Assembly: GCA_036556805.1 (NCBI GenBank)
Contig: DATBIS010000040.1
Coordinates: forward strand, 1 to 57,859
Length of the DNA: 57,859 nucleotides
From: DATBIS01 sp036556805
GTDB taxonomy: Bacteria; Actinomycetota; UBA4738; HRBIN12
Direction: 5' to 3'
Shown here: one piece after another, positions 40,494 to 48,140 of the stretch
Position numbering within the stretch: position 1 is the stretch's first letter
Layout: each line of letters begins with the position of its first letter
The notes under the pieces: generated by a model
What the model was told of the DNA's origin: nothing
The model's database searches: none
The model's input: only the letters and a program-made list of their open reading frames with translations
Translations under genes and position numbers: made by a program

Positions 40494-40612
40494 CCGACCT
40501 TCGACCTAACGAAGATCGGGTAACGGGGGGGTCCCAACTCCGACCGATGACCTCGTGGTGGCATGTCGGATCTTCGAGACTGCCGTCCGATGTACCCGGG
40601 CTCGCGCGAGCC
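40494..40612 (+). promoter_or_regulatory. Hairpin-rich leader upstream of the tiny membrane ORFs
   Basis: Three stems can be drawn. (1) CCGACCTTCG (40494-40503) with CGAAGATCGG (40510-40519), nine of ten pairs, loop ACCTAA. (2) CCGAC (40541-40545) with GTCGG (40565-40569). (3) GGCTCG-CG-CGAGCC (40599-40612). A G-run GTAACGGGGGGGTCCCAAC lies between 1 and 2. It vaguely recalls the G-rich block of the c-di-AMP (ydaO) riboswitch, but the remaining conserved parts of that class are not found. Confidence 0.4.
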
Positions 40613-40646
40613 GATCCTTACACCGACCGGAAAGAGGAGGTGGTGG

Positions 40647-40751
40647 ATGCGGGCGAAGTTCCACTCCATCCCGTGGAAGCACCTGGTGTACACGGGAGCC
40701 ACGCTCGCCACGTTCCTGCTTGCCGCCGGTGCGAAGTTCAAGAACAGCTGA
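40647..40751 (+). CDS. Tiny single-span membrane protein 1 (34 residues)
   Basis: Not a recognised family. The basic start MRAKFHSIPWKH is followed by a hydrophobic stretch (about residues 13-28, LVYTGATLATFLLAAG) and a short basic tail AKFKNS: the layout of a small inner-membrane peptide, N-terminus in. The start is chosen from a near-perfect AAAGAGGAGG ribosome site six bases upstream; a longer form from ATG 40563 lacks such a site. It is followed 34 bases later by a second tiny ORF of the same design, then DUF5317 and GGDEF-EAL genes. Coding status rests on the ribosome site and the paired arrangement. Confidence 0.6.
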   Translation: MRAKFHSIPWKHLVYTGATLATFLLAAGAKFKNS

Positions 40752-40785
40752 GGCCGGCGAGGGGTGGGAAGGAAGGAGTAAGCGA

Positions 40786-40878
40786 ATGCGGCTTCGTCTT
40801 CGCAGGATCGTGTACTCGCTCGGCTCCATGATCGTGCTCGTCATGGCGATCGGCGCCGGGTGGAAGAACTGGGACTAA
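40786..40878 (+). CDS. Tiny single-span membrane protein 2 (30 residues)
   Basis: Thirty residues: basic MRLRLRRIVYS, hydrophobic LGSMIVLVMAIGAG (12-25) and a WKNWD end. It has its own GGAAGGAG ribosome site ending five to seven bases before ATG 40786. The ends of the two tiny proteins are alike (GAKFKNS and GAGWKNWD), suggesting related products. It is unlikely to be chance: two consecutive short ORFs, each with a strong ribosome site in a genome where many genes have none, and each with the same charge-hydrophobic-basic layout. Function unknown. Confidence 0.6.
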   Translation: MRLRLRRIVYSLGSMIVLVMAIGAGWKNWD

Positions 40879-40898
40879 CACCGGTCCCGCCGGTATCC

Positions 40899-40939
40899 GC
40901 TACCCCCGAAGGGTTCCCCCCGGGCCCGACGGGGGTAGC
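40899..40939 (+). repeat. Large inverted repeat between tiny ORF 2 and DUF5317 gene
   Basis: GCTACCCCC (40899-40907) is perfectly repeated in inverse as GGGGGTAGC (40931-40939) around a 23-base GC-rich centre. It is flanked by smaller stems ACCGG/CCGGT (40880-40894) and CGGGG/CCCCG (around 40949-40967). There is no T tract, so it is either a factor-dependent terminator/attenuator or a protein-binding RNA element. Confidence 0.6.
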
Positions 40940-41011
40940 AGCCTGTTCGGGGTCCGTTCGGCCCCGTTCCGCGGGTCTTCAGAGGCCCTGCCCGTTGCCG
41001 ATAGGAACAAC

Positions 41012-41593
41012 GTGAAGCTCGTCCTTCCCATCTTCGTCCTGGCGGCGATCGTCGGCCGGCTCAGCGGGGGAAGATTCTCGAATCTGGACAGGCTCCGCCC
41101 GGCCTGGATGCCGCTCGCGCTGATCGGCTTCGCGTTGCAGGTGGCTCCCGTCCCCGGCACGTGGCCGCTGGTCTTGCTGCTCGCGTCGTTCGTGGTGCTC
41201 TTCATCTTCGCGGTGAGGAACGTCCGGCTTCCGGGCTTCCCGCTCGTCCTTCTCGGCGTCGTTCTCAACGGCCTCGTGATCGGCGTGAACCACGGCATGC
41301 CGGTGTCGGAGCGCGCGATCGTGGCTTCCGGGCAAGAGGACGCGCTGGCGGGGCTCGTCGCGGCACCGACCGCGAAGCATCATCTCGCCGGCGACGACGA
41401 CGAGCTGTTGTTCCTCGGCGACGTGATCGCGATCCCGCAACCGGTCGGCCAGATCGTGAGCGTGGGGGACGTGTTCACCTACGCGGGCGCAGCGTGGGTG
41501 ATCGTCGCGGGGATGCGGAGGAGATCCGCGATCGTCGCGAGGGTGCCGGTGCCGCTTCGCGTTCCCGAAGGCGAGGGCGCCCGTGCAAGCTAG
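41012..41593 (+). CDS. DUF5317-family membrane protein
   Basis: 193 residues. Four to five membrane spans are visible (first at 3-17, further near 35-48, 55-70, 80-95 and 155-170). Segments GRLSGGRFSNLDRLRPAW (15-32) and VIGVNHGMPVSERAI (near 89-103) are typical of DUF5317, a family of actinobacterial and related membrane proteins without known function. It overlaps the GGDEF-EAL gene by 11 bases, so it is translationally coupled to c-di-GMP turnover. GTG 41012 has AGGAAC just upstream. Confidence 0.8.
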   Translation: MKLVLPIFVLAAIVGRLSGGRFSNLDRLRPAWMPLALIGFALQVAPVPGTWPLVLLLASFVVLFIFAVRNVRLPGFPLVLLGVVLNGLVIGVNHGMPVSERAIVASGQEDALAGLVAAPTAKHHLAGDDDELLFLGDVIAIPQPVGQIVSVGDVFTYAGAAWVIVAGMRRRSAIVARVPVPLRVPEGEGARAS

Positions 41594-43688
41594 CGGAACC
41601 GAACGCGTGGCCCACGACCGGCGCCCTGCGATCATCGCGCTGGAGCTCACGATCGTCCTGCCGCTCGTTGCGCTGCTCACGTACCTCATCGACCACAACA
41701 CGACGGAGTTCCTCGACTGGCGGATCCTCGTCTGGGCCGGAGCGATCGCGGTCGTCGATCTATTGCCGGTTGCGGCCGCGGGCGAGATCAAGTTCAGCCT
41801 GAGCTTCCCGATCGAGCTGTCGGCGGCATTGCTGTACCAGCCGGGCGTGGCGGCGTTGATCGCGTTCCTCGGCGCGTTGGACAGGCGCGAGTTGCGCCGG
41901 GAGCTGCCGTTCCTGAAGGCCGTCTACATCCGCGGGCAGATCGCCTTCTCGGTGGCGGCCGAGAGCCTCGTCTTCCACACGGTCGCCGGAGATCTCCACG
42001 CGCCGTGGTGGAAGCTCGGGCCGGCCGTGCTGCTCGCGTCCCTCGCCGGCTACCTGCTGAACGCGTTCGTCGTCGCGACGTACGCGCACCTGCAAACCGG
42101 CGAGTCCACGATGAAGATCCTCCGCGAGATGCACGTCGGGGTGTTCGGCGAGTTCGTGATCTCCTACATGGGGCTCGCGCTGTTCTCGGTGCTCGTCGCG
42201 ATCTCGACGCAGACGACGGGGCTGTGGGCCCTCGTGGTGTTCGTGGCGCCGCTCGCCTTCGCGCGGCAGATGTTTCAGCGGACGCACTCGCTCATGGTGG
42301 CCACCGACGAGCTCGCGGAACGCCAGAAGGAGAACGAGCACCAGGCCTTGCACGACTCCCTCACCGATCTCCCGAACCGGATGCTGTTCCTGCGCACGCT
42401 CGGCGAGGTGTCCGATCGATGTCGCGAGTCGGACGGCATGTTCGGCGTGCTGATCATGGACCTCGACCGGTTCAAAGAGGTCAACGACACGCTCGGCCAT
42501 CACTACGGCGACCTGTTGTTGCAGGAGATCGGGCCGCGCCTGTCGCGCGTGCTCCGCGAGGGCGACCTCATGGCTCGGCTGGGTGGGGACGAGTTCGGCA
42601 TCGTGCTGCCCGACCTGCCCGACGGCTCGATGGCCGTCCGCATCGCGCAGCGCCTGCTCGAGGAGATGGAACAGCCGATCGCCGTCGAGGGGTTGCTGCT
42701 GGACGTGTCGGCGAGCATCGGGATCGCGCTGTTCCCACATCACAGCGACGACGTCGAGACCCTGCTCCGTCGCGCCGACATGGCGATGTACGCCGCGAAG
42801 GACGCGGGCAGCGGCGTCTACGAGCTCTACGACCCGTCGTTCGACCAGTACTCGCCCAGCAGGCTCACGCTGATCGGGCAGGTGCGACCGGCGATCGAGA
42901 ACGAGGAGTTCGTCCTGCACTACCAGCCCAAGGTGCACCTGGAGGATGGGCGTCTCGCCGGCGTCGAGGCACTCGTGCGGTGGGAGCATCCCGAGCGCGG
43001 CCTCGTGCCGCCCGACGAGTTCATCCCGCTCGTCGAGCAAACCGTGCTGCTGCGGCCGCTCACGCAGTACGTGCTGAACGAGGCGCTCCGGCAATGGTGC
43101 GATTGGAAGGTCCTCGGGATCGACGTGCCGGTCGCGGTGAACCTCTCCGCGCGCAACCTGCTCGACCCGCAGCTGCCCGAACAGGTCGAGGAGGCGCTCG
43201 GGCGGAACGGAGCCCCCGCCTCCGCGCTCTCGTTCGAGCTCACCGAGAGCTTCCTGATGGCCGATCCCACGAGATCGATCGGCGTGCTCGGCCGGCTCGC
43301 GGACGTGGGCGTCGAGCTCTCGATCGACGACTTCGGGACGGGCTACTCGTCCCTTTCGTACCTACGCCGCCTGCCGATCGACGAGATCAAGATCGACCGG
43401 TCGTTCGTGATGCGCATGCACGTCGATGCCGACGACGCGATGATCGTGCGCGCGACGGTGGACCTCGGGAGGAACCTGGGGTTCCGGGTCGTCGCGGAGG
43501 GCGTGGAGAACGCGGAGACGTGGGACCAGCTCTGCGTGCTCGGGTGCGACGTCGCGCAGGGGTACTTCCTCGCGCGCGCGATGGTGCCGGCCGACGCCAC
43601 GCGCTGGCTCGCCGCGCGAACGCCCGAGCGAGCCCCGGGGGAAGCGCCGCCGGCCGACGCCCACCGCGCGAACCTGCGCGCGATCTGA
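41583..43688 (+). CDS. Membrane-bound GGDEF-EAL c-di-GMP signalling protein
   Basis: 701 residues. Six to seven N-terminal membrane spans (about 17-232), a linker, a GGDEF domain (about 250-415) and an EAL domain (about 430-690). The cyclase site LGGDEFG is intact (334-338), with the product-inhibition I-site REGD (325-328) five residues before it. The phosphodiesterase side has EAL (462-464), ELTES (near 552-556) and DDFGTGYSSL (582-591), also intact. It may therefore make or degrade c-di-GMP depending on an input to the membrane part. The start at 41583 is GTG, inside the DUF5317 gene. Confidence 0.93.
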   Translation: MQASGTERVAHDRRPAIIALELTIVLPLVALLTYLIDHNTTEFLDWRILVWAGAIAVVDLLPVAAAGEIKFSLSFPIELSAALLYQPGVAALIAFLGALDRRELRRELPFLKAVYIRGQIAFSVAAESLVFHTVAGDLHAPWWKLGPAVLLASLAGYLLNAFVVATYAHLQTGESTMKILREMHVGVFGEFVISYMGLALFSVLVAISTQTTGLWALVVFVAPLAFARQMFQRTHSLMVATDELAERQKENEHQALHDSLTDLPNRMLFLRTLGEVSDRCRESDGMFGVLIMDLDRFKEVNDTLGHHYGDLLLQEIGPRLSRVLREGDLMARLGGDEFGIVLPDLPDGSMAVRIAQRLLEEMEQPIAVEGLLLDVSASIGIALFPHHSDDVETLLRRADMAMYAAKDAGSGVYELYDPSFDQYSPSRLTLIGQVRPAIENEEFVLHYQPKVHLEDGRLAGVEALVRWEHPERGLVPPDEFIPLVEQTVLLRPLTQYVLNEALRQWCDWKVLGIDVPVAVNLSARNLLDPQLPEQVEEALGRNGAPASALSFELTESFLMADPTRSIGVLGRLADVGVELSIDDFGTGYSSLSYLRRLPIDEIKIDRSFVMRMHVDADDAMIVRATVDLGRNLGFRVVAEGVENAETWDQLCVLGCDVAQGYFLARAMVPADATRWLAARTPERAPGEAPPADAHRANLRAI

Positions 43689-43711
43689 CCGCCCGCGCCG
43701 CCCACCCCTGC

Positions 43712-43717
43712 TAGCAT
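43712..43717 (+). promoter_or_regulatory. -10 box of mfd
   Basis: TAGCAT; transcription from about 43725 gives a leader of about 63 bases containing the hairpin 43728-43751. Confidence 0.45.
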
Positions 43718-43727
43718 CGGTCGGCTT

Positions 43728-43763
43728 GCCCCGTCGCGCCGCGAACGGGGCTGTTCGTGTTGT
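43728..43763 (+). terminator. Terminator-like hairpin in the mfd leader
   Basis: GCCCCGT (43728-43734) pairs perfectly with ACGGGGC (43745-43751), followed by TGTTCGTGTTGT. It lies after the GGDEF-EAL gene and also within the expected mfd leader, so it is either the terminator of the upstream operon or an attenuator of mfd. Confidence 0.55.
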
Positions 43764-43787
43764 CCGCGTTCGTTTCGAGGAGGTCGT

Positions 43788-46700
43788 GTGAGCCTGGCCG
43801 ACGCCCTGGCGGCGCTCGTCGCATCGGATCCGTTCGAACGCCTGCTGCTCGCCCGCGAGCGCCCGATCGTCGCACACGCCGAGGCCGGGGAGGGCTTCCT
43901 GCTCGCCGGCCTCGCGACGGGACTCGACGGCCCCATCCTGGTCGTGGCTCCCGGGCCTCGCGAAGCGGAGGAGCTCGCGCCGGCGGTGGAGGCGTTCCTC
44001 GGGGCCGAGCGGATCGCGCTGCTCCCCGCCTGGGAGGCCCTTCCGTACGAGGGCATCTCGCCCTCGCCGGAGGTGGCGGCCCGCCGCGCGAACGCCGTGC
44101 AGCGCCTCCGCGAGGCGAAGGGTCCGTTCGTGCTCGTCGCCCCGGCGCTCGCGGCCATGCAGGGTCTGATCCCCACGCTCGGCGCGGTGCCTCCCGTCGA
44201 GCTCGTCGCCGGGCGCGAGCTCCCGCCCGACGCCCTCGCCGAGCGGCTGGTCGAGATCGGCTATTCGCGGGCCGACGTCGTGGAGCACCGGGGCGAGTTC
44301 GCCGTCCGGGGGGGCGTCGTGGACGTCTTTCCCGGCACCGCACGGCGTCCCGTCCGCTGCGAGTACCTCGGCGACGAGATCGAGTCGATGCGGGCGTTCT
44401 CGACGTCGACGCAGCTGTCGACGGCCCCGGTCGCACACGTCGAGGTCCCGCCGGTGCGCGAGCTGATCCTCGACGACGAGCTTCGGGCGTTGGCGGGGAA
44501 ACGTGCAACGCGGTTCGCCGACCGGTACGCCGACGGGCTGTTGCGCATCGCCGACGGACTGTTCGTGGAGGGCGCCGAGACGCTGGCACCGCTCCTCTTC
44601 GACGACCTGCCGTCCCCGGCGTCGTTGCTGCCGTCGGGAGGATGGGTCGTCCTCACGCAGGTCTCGAGAACGCGGGATCGCGCTCGCGCGGCGATGGAGG
44701 AGGCCGGCGCGCTCGCCGAGGCGACGGCGTGGCCGGGCCCGCGCGCCGTGGTCGACCTGGAGGAGGCGATCGAAGGCCGCGTGGTGTTGCACCTGAGCGA
44801 GTTCACGGAGGGCCTCGATCTCGGCCTCGCGCAGTGGGGGAGCGCGCAGGGCAACCCCGCCGAGCTCGCGAAGCGGCTCCACGAGCTCGGGGATCGGGGC
44901 CACCGCACGATCGTGACCGGACGCGGTCACGGCTCGCTGGAACGCGCGCGCGAGGTGATCGGATCCGACGTGCGCGGCGTCGAGCTCGTCGAGGCGCAGC
45001 TTGCCAACGGCTTCGTGTTCGCGCCGGGGTCGCTCGCGGTGGCCACCGAGGAAGACCTCTTCGGGTCGCGGCGGCACACGAGGTCGGCGCCGCGGTTCAC
45101 GCGACGGCGCACCGACGCGATCGCGCAGGAGCTCGAGCCCGGCGACTTCGCGGTCCATCGCGTGCACGGCGTCGGCCGGTATGGCGGGATCACGCACCGC
45201 GCGCTCGCGGGCTCCGAGCGCGACTACCTCGTGCTCGAGTACGCCGAGGGCGATCGCCTGTTCGTGCCGAGCGACCAGGTGGGGATGGTGGCGAGGTACC
45301 TGGGCGGCGACGCGCCCCGCCTGCACAGGATGGGCGGGTCGGACTGGGCGCGCGCGACCACGCGCGTGAAACGCGCCGTGCGCGACATGGCCGGCGAGCT
45401 CGTGCGCCTGTACTCCGTACGCATGGCGGTGGCCGGACACGCGTTCGGGTCCGACACGCCGTGGCAGCTCGAGCTGGAGGACGCCTTCCCGCACGAGGAG
45501 ACTGGCGACCAGGTCACCGCGATCGAGGAGGTGAAGCTCGACATGGAGCGGCCGAGGCCGATGGACCGCCTGATCTGCGGGGACGTCGGCTTCGGCAAGA
45601 CCGAGATCGCCGTGCGCGCGGCGTTCAAGGCGGTGATGGACGGCAAGCAGGTCGCGGTGCTCGTTCCGACGACGCTCCTCGCCGAGCAGCACTTCATCAC
45701 GTTCAGCGAGCGGTTCGCGCCGTTCCCGGTGAAGGTGGCGATGCTCTCGCGCTTCGTGTCGCCCGCGGAGCAGAAGCGCGTGGCGCACGACGCGTCGACC
45801 GGCGCGGTCGACGTCGTGATCGGCACGCATCGCCTGCTTTCCGACGACGTGACGTTCAAGGACCTCGGCCTGGTCGTCGTGGACGAGGAGCAGCGGTTCG
45901 GCGTCGTGCACAAGGAACGACTCAAGCGAATGCGCGCGCACGTGGACGTGCTCACGATGACGGCGACGCCGATCCCGCGGACGCTGGAGATGGCCCTCAC
46001 GGGCATCCGCGAGATGTCGACGATCGACACACCACCCGAGGATCGTCAGCCGGTGCTCACGTACGTGGGCTCATATGACGAGGGGCTCGCGCTCGGCGCG
46101 GTCCGACGCGAGCTGCTGCGCGAGGGCCAGGTCTTCTGGGTTCACAACCGCGTGGCGACGATCGACCGGCAGGCCGCGTGGATTCGCGAGCAGATCCCCG
46201 ACGCGCGCATCGTGGTGGCGCACGGCCAAATGGAGGAGGCCCAGCTCGAACGGCAGATGCTCCGCTTCTGGGATCGCGAGGCGGACATCCTCGTCTGCAC
46301 GGTGATCATCGAGAGCGGGCTCGACGTGCCGAACGCGAACACGTTGGTCGTCGACGCCGCGCACCTGCTCGGCCTCGCGCAGATGTACCAGCTCCGCGGC
46401 CGGGTCGGGCGATCGACGGAGCGCGCGTTCGCGTACTTCTTCTTCCCGCCGCAACGGGAGATGACCGAGGAGGCGCACGGCCGGCTCGCGACGATCGCGA
46501 AGCACCAAGCCCTCGGGAGCGGCTTCCAGATCGCGCTGCGAGACCTCGAGATCCGAGGAGCGGGCAACCTCCTGGGAGCGGAGCAGCACGGGCACATCGC
46601 GGCGGTCGGGTTCGACACGTACTGTCGGCTCCTCGCCGAATCGGTGGCCGAGATGCGTGGGAAGCCGCTGCCGGAGGAGAAGGAGCTCCGGATCGACCTG

Positions 46701-47120
46701 CCGGTGAAGGCGTTCGTGCCGCCGGGGTGGGTGGCGCAGGAGGCGCTGCGCCTGGACCTGTACCGCCGGATCTCGACGGCGGGCGACCGCGCGACCCTCG
46801 AGGCGGTGAAGACGGAGACCATCGACCGCTACGGCTTGCTCCCGCTCGAGGTCGAGACGCTCTTCGCGGTGGCTTCGTTGCGGATCACGTGTGCCGGACT
46901 CGGGATCGAGGACGTCACCACGTTCCGCACGGAGGTGCGCCTGAAGCCGGTCGCCCTCGCCGACGCGCTCCGGCTCGATCTCGGCGATCGCGTGCCGAGC
47001 GCGACGTTTCATCCCGAGACCGCGACGCTCAACCTCGCTCCCGACCGCGTGTTCGGGATCGACCTGGTGCGCTGGGTCGAGGAGAACGTCCAGCTCGCGA
47101 CCGATCGTGTGATCGGGTAG
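43788..47120 (+). CDS. mfd: Transcription-repair coupling factor
   Basis: 1110 residues, full length. It removes RNA polymerase stalled at lesions and recruits UvrA. The UvrB-like N-terminal module spans about 1-440; the RNA-polymerase-interacting (CarD-like) domain starts at GDFAVHRVHGVGRYGG (near 448); the RecG-like translocase follows with Walker A GDVGFGKTE near 598-606, DEEQRFG near 698, TATPIPRT and RGRVGRS; the TRCF C-terminal domain ends the protein. GTG 43788 has a GAGGAGG ribosome site. It starts the conserved mfd-peptidylprolyl isomerase-mazG-eno block. Confidence 0.97.
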   Translation: MSLADALAALVASDPFERLLLARERPIVAHAEAGEGFLLAGLATGLDGPILVVAPGPREAEELAPAVEAFLGAERIALLPAWEALPYEGISPSPEVAARRANAVQRLREAKGPFVLVAPALAAMQGLIPTLGAVPPVELVAGRELPPDALAERLVEIGYSRADVVEHRGEFAVRGGVVDVFPGTARRPVRCEYLGDEIESMRAFSTSTQLSTAPVAHVEVPPVRELILDDELRALAGKRATRFADRYADGLLRIADGLFVEGAETLAPLLFDDLPSPASLLPSGGWVVLTQVSRTRDRARAAMEEAGALAEATAWPGPRAVVDLEEAIEGRVVLHLSEFTEGLDLGLAQWGSAQGNPAELAKRLHELGDRGHRTIVTGRGHGSLERAREVIGSDVRGVELVEAQLANGFVFAPGSLAVATEEDLFGSRRHTRSAPRFTRRRTDAIAQELEPGDFAVHRVHGVGRYGGITHRALAGSERDYLVLEYAEGDRLFVPSDQVGMVARYLGGDAPRLHRMGGSDWARATTRVKRAVRDMAGELVRLYSVRMAVAGHAFGSDTPWQLELEDAFPHEETGDQVTAIEEVKLDMERPRPMDRLICGDVGFGKTEIAVRAAFKAVMDGKQVAVLVPTTLLAEQHFITFSERFAPFPVKVAMLSRFVSPAEQKRVAHDASTGAVDVVIGTHRLLSDDVTFKDLGLVVVDEEQRFGVVHKERLKRMRAHVDVLTMTATPIPRTLEMALTGIREMSTIDTPPEDRQPVLTYVGSYDEGLALGAVRRELLREGQVFWVHNRVATIDRQAAWIREQIPDARIVVAHGQMEEAQLERQMLRFWDREADILVCTVIIESGLDVPNANTLVVDAAHLLGLAQMYQLRGRVGRSTERAFAYFFFPPQREMTEEAHGRLATIAKHQALGSGFQIALRDLEIRGAGNLLGAEQHGHIAAVGFDTYCRLLAESVAEMRGKPLPEEKELRIDLPVKAFVPPGWVAQEALRLDLYRRISTAGDRATLEAVKTETIDRYGLLPLEVETLFAVASLRITCAGLGIEDVTTFRTEVRLKPVALADALRLDLGDRVPSATFHPETATLNLAPDRVFGIDLVRWVEENVQLATDRVIG

Positions 47121-47121
47121 C

Positions 47122-47127
47122 TACACT
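47122..47127 (+). promoter_or_regulatory. -10 box of parvulin lipoprotein gene (leaderless)
   Basis: TACACT, eight bases, GTG 47136; the box is one base after the mfd stop codon. Confidence 0.55.
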
Positions 47128-47135
47128 GGGCAGCC

Positions 47136-48140
47136 GTGGTCGCTCGCGCCATCCTCCTCGCGTCACTCGTGCTCGCGCTGCTCTCGGGCTGCTCGTCGGC
47201 GCAGCTTCCGGCCGCAACGGTCGACGGCATCGACATCTCGAACGAGCGCGTGGCGAACGACGTGGATCTGTTCACCGCGATGACCGCCATCGCGCAGCAG
47301 CCCTGCAGCCAGCCCGAGACCAACGAGACGCTCGAGGCGGCATGCGCGCGCGCGATGCTCTCGAACCTCATCGAGGAGACCGTGCTCGGGGAGTACGCGA
47401 GCGCGCACGACATCGGGACCGAGCCCGGCGCGGTGACCCGGACGGTGATCGGACTGAAGCAGCAGGTCGGCGGCGCCGAGGTCGTCGACCAGGCGCTCGC
47501 CGACGCGAACGTGTCGCTGGCGGCGTTCCGCAACCTCGCGCGGCGCGTCGTGCTCTTCGGCAACGTGCAGACGGCGGTCGCGGACGAGCTCGTGAGCGAA
47601 GCGGACGTGCGGGCCGCGTACGAGGCCGACCCACTCGCGTACACGACGCTGCACGCCGAACACATCCTCGTCGACACGCGGAAGCAGGCGGACGAGGTCT
47701 ACCGGGAGGTGACGGCGCCGGGCGCGACCGAGCAGGACTTCCTCGACCTCGCGAAGCGCGCCTCGAAGGACAACACGGCCGATCTCGGCTCGTTGCCCGC
47801 GACGCAGCTCGACCGGGACTTCGTGCACGCGGCGCTCGCGCTCCGGCCCGGAGAGATCTCCCCGCCGGTGCACACGCAATTCGGCTGGCACGTGATCCGT
47901 CTCGTCGACGCGAACGTGACGCCCTTCGCGAGCGCGCGCGCCTCGATCGAGGGACAGCTCTCCCAGCGAGCCTTCAACGACTGGCTCGATCGCGAGCTCC
48001 ATGCGGCGACGATCGAGGTCAACCCGCGGTACGGCCGGTGGGACGCCTCCGTCCCGGGAGTTCTGCCGATCACCAGCACCGCGACGGGGTCCGCGGCGCC
48101 GGCGGCGGGTGCGGGGTCGCCGAGTCCCACGGCTCCGTGA
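47136..48140 (+). CDS. SurA/PrsA-like parvulin peptidylprolyl isomerase lipoprotein
   Basis: 334 residues. The signal peptide ends ALLSGC (Cys19), so it is a lipoprotein on the outer membrane face. Residues about 30-160 form a SurA_N-type helical chaperone region; the parvulin domain (about 165-265) shows LHAEHILVDTRKQADEV, SKDNTADLGSLPATQLD and FGWHVIRL, the typical PpiC signature with its two conserved His. A Pro/Ala/Ser-rich tail closes it. It assists folding of exported proteins. It is in the place of the lipoprotein genes next to mazG in mycobacteria. GTG 48137 of mazG overlaps its stop. Confidence 0.92.
   Translation: MVARAILLASLVLALLSGCSSAQLPAATVDGIDISNERVANDVDLFTAMTAIAQQPCSQPETNETLEAACARAMLSNLIEETVLGEYASAHDIGTEPGAVTRTVIGLKQQVGGAEVVDQALADANVSLAAFRNLARRVVLFGNVQTAVADELVSEADVRAAYEADPLAYTTLHAEHILVDTRKQADEVYREVTAPGATEQDFLDLAKRASKDNTADLGSLPATQLDRDFVHAALALRPGEISPPVHTQFGWHVIRLVDANVTPFASARASIEGQLSQRAFNDWLDRELHAATIEVNPRYGRWDASVPGVLPITSTATGSAAPAAGAGSPSPTAP

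Noticed and set aside
40520..40545. ydaO-type riboswitch before the tiny ORFs
   Set aside because: Only the G-rich block is similar; the later conserved elements could not be found in order.
40563..40751. 62-codon version of the first tiny ORF
   Set aside because: No ribosome site precedes ATG 40563 and the added part has no membrane or domain feature; ATG 40647 has AAAGAGGAGG at ideal spacing.
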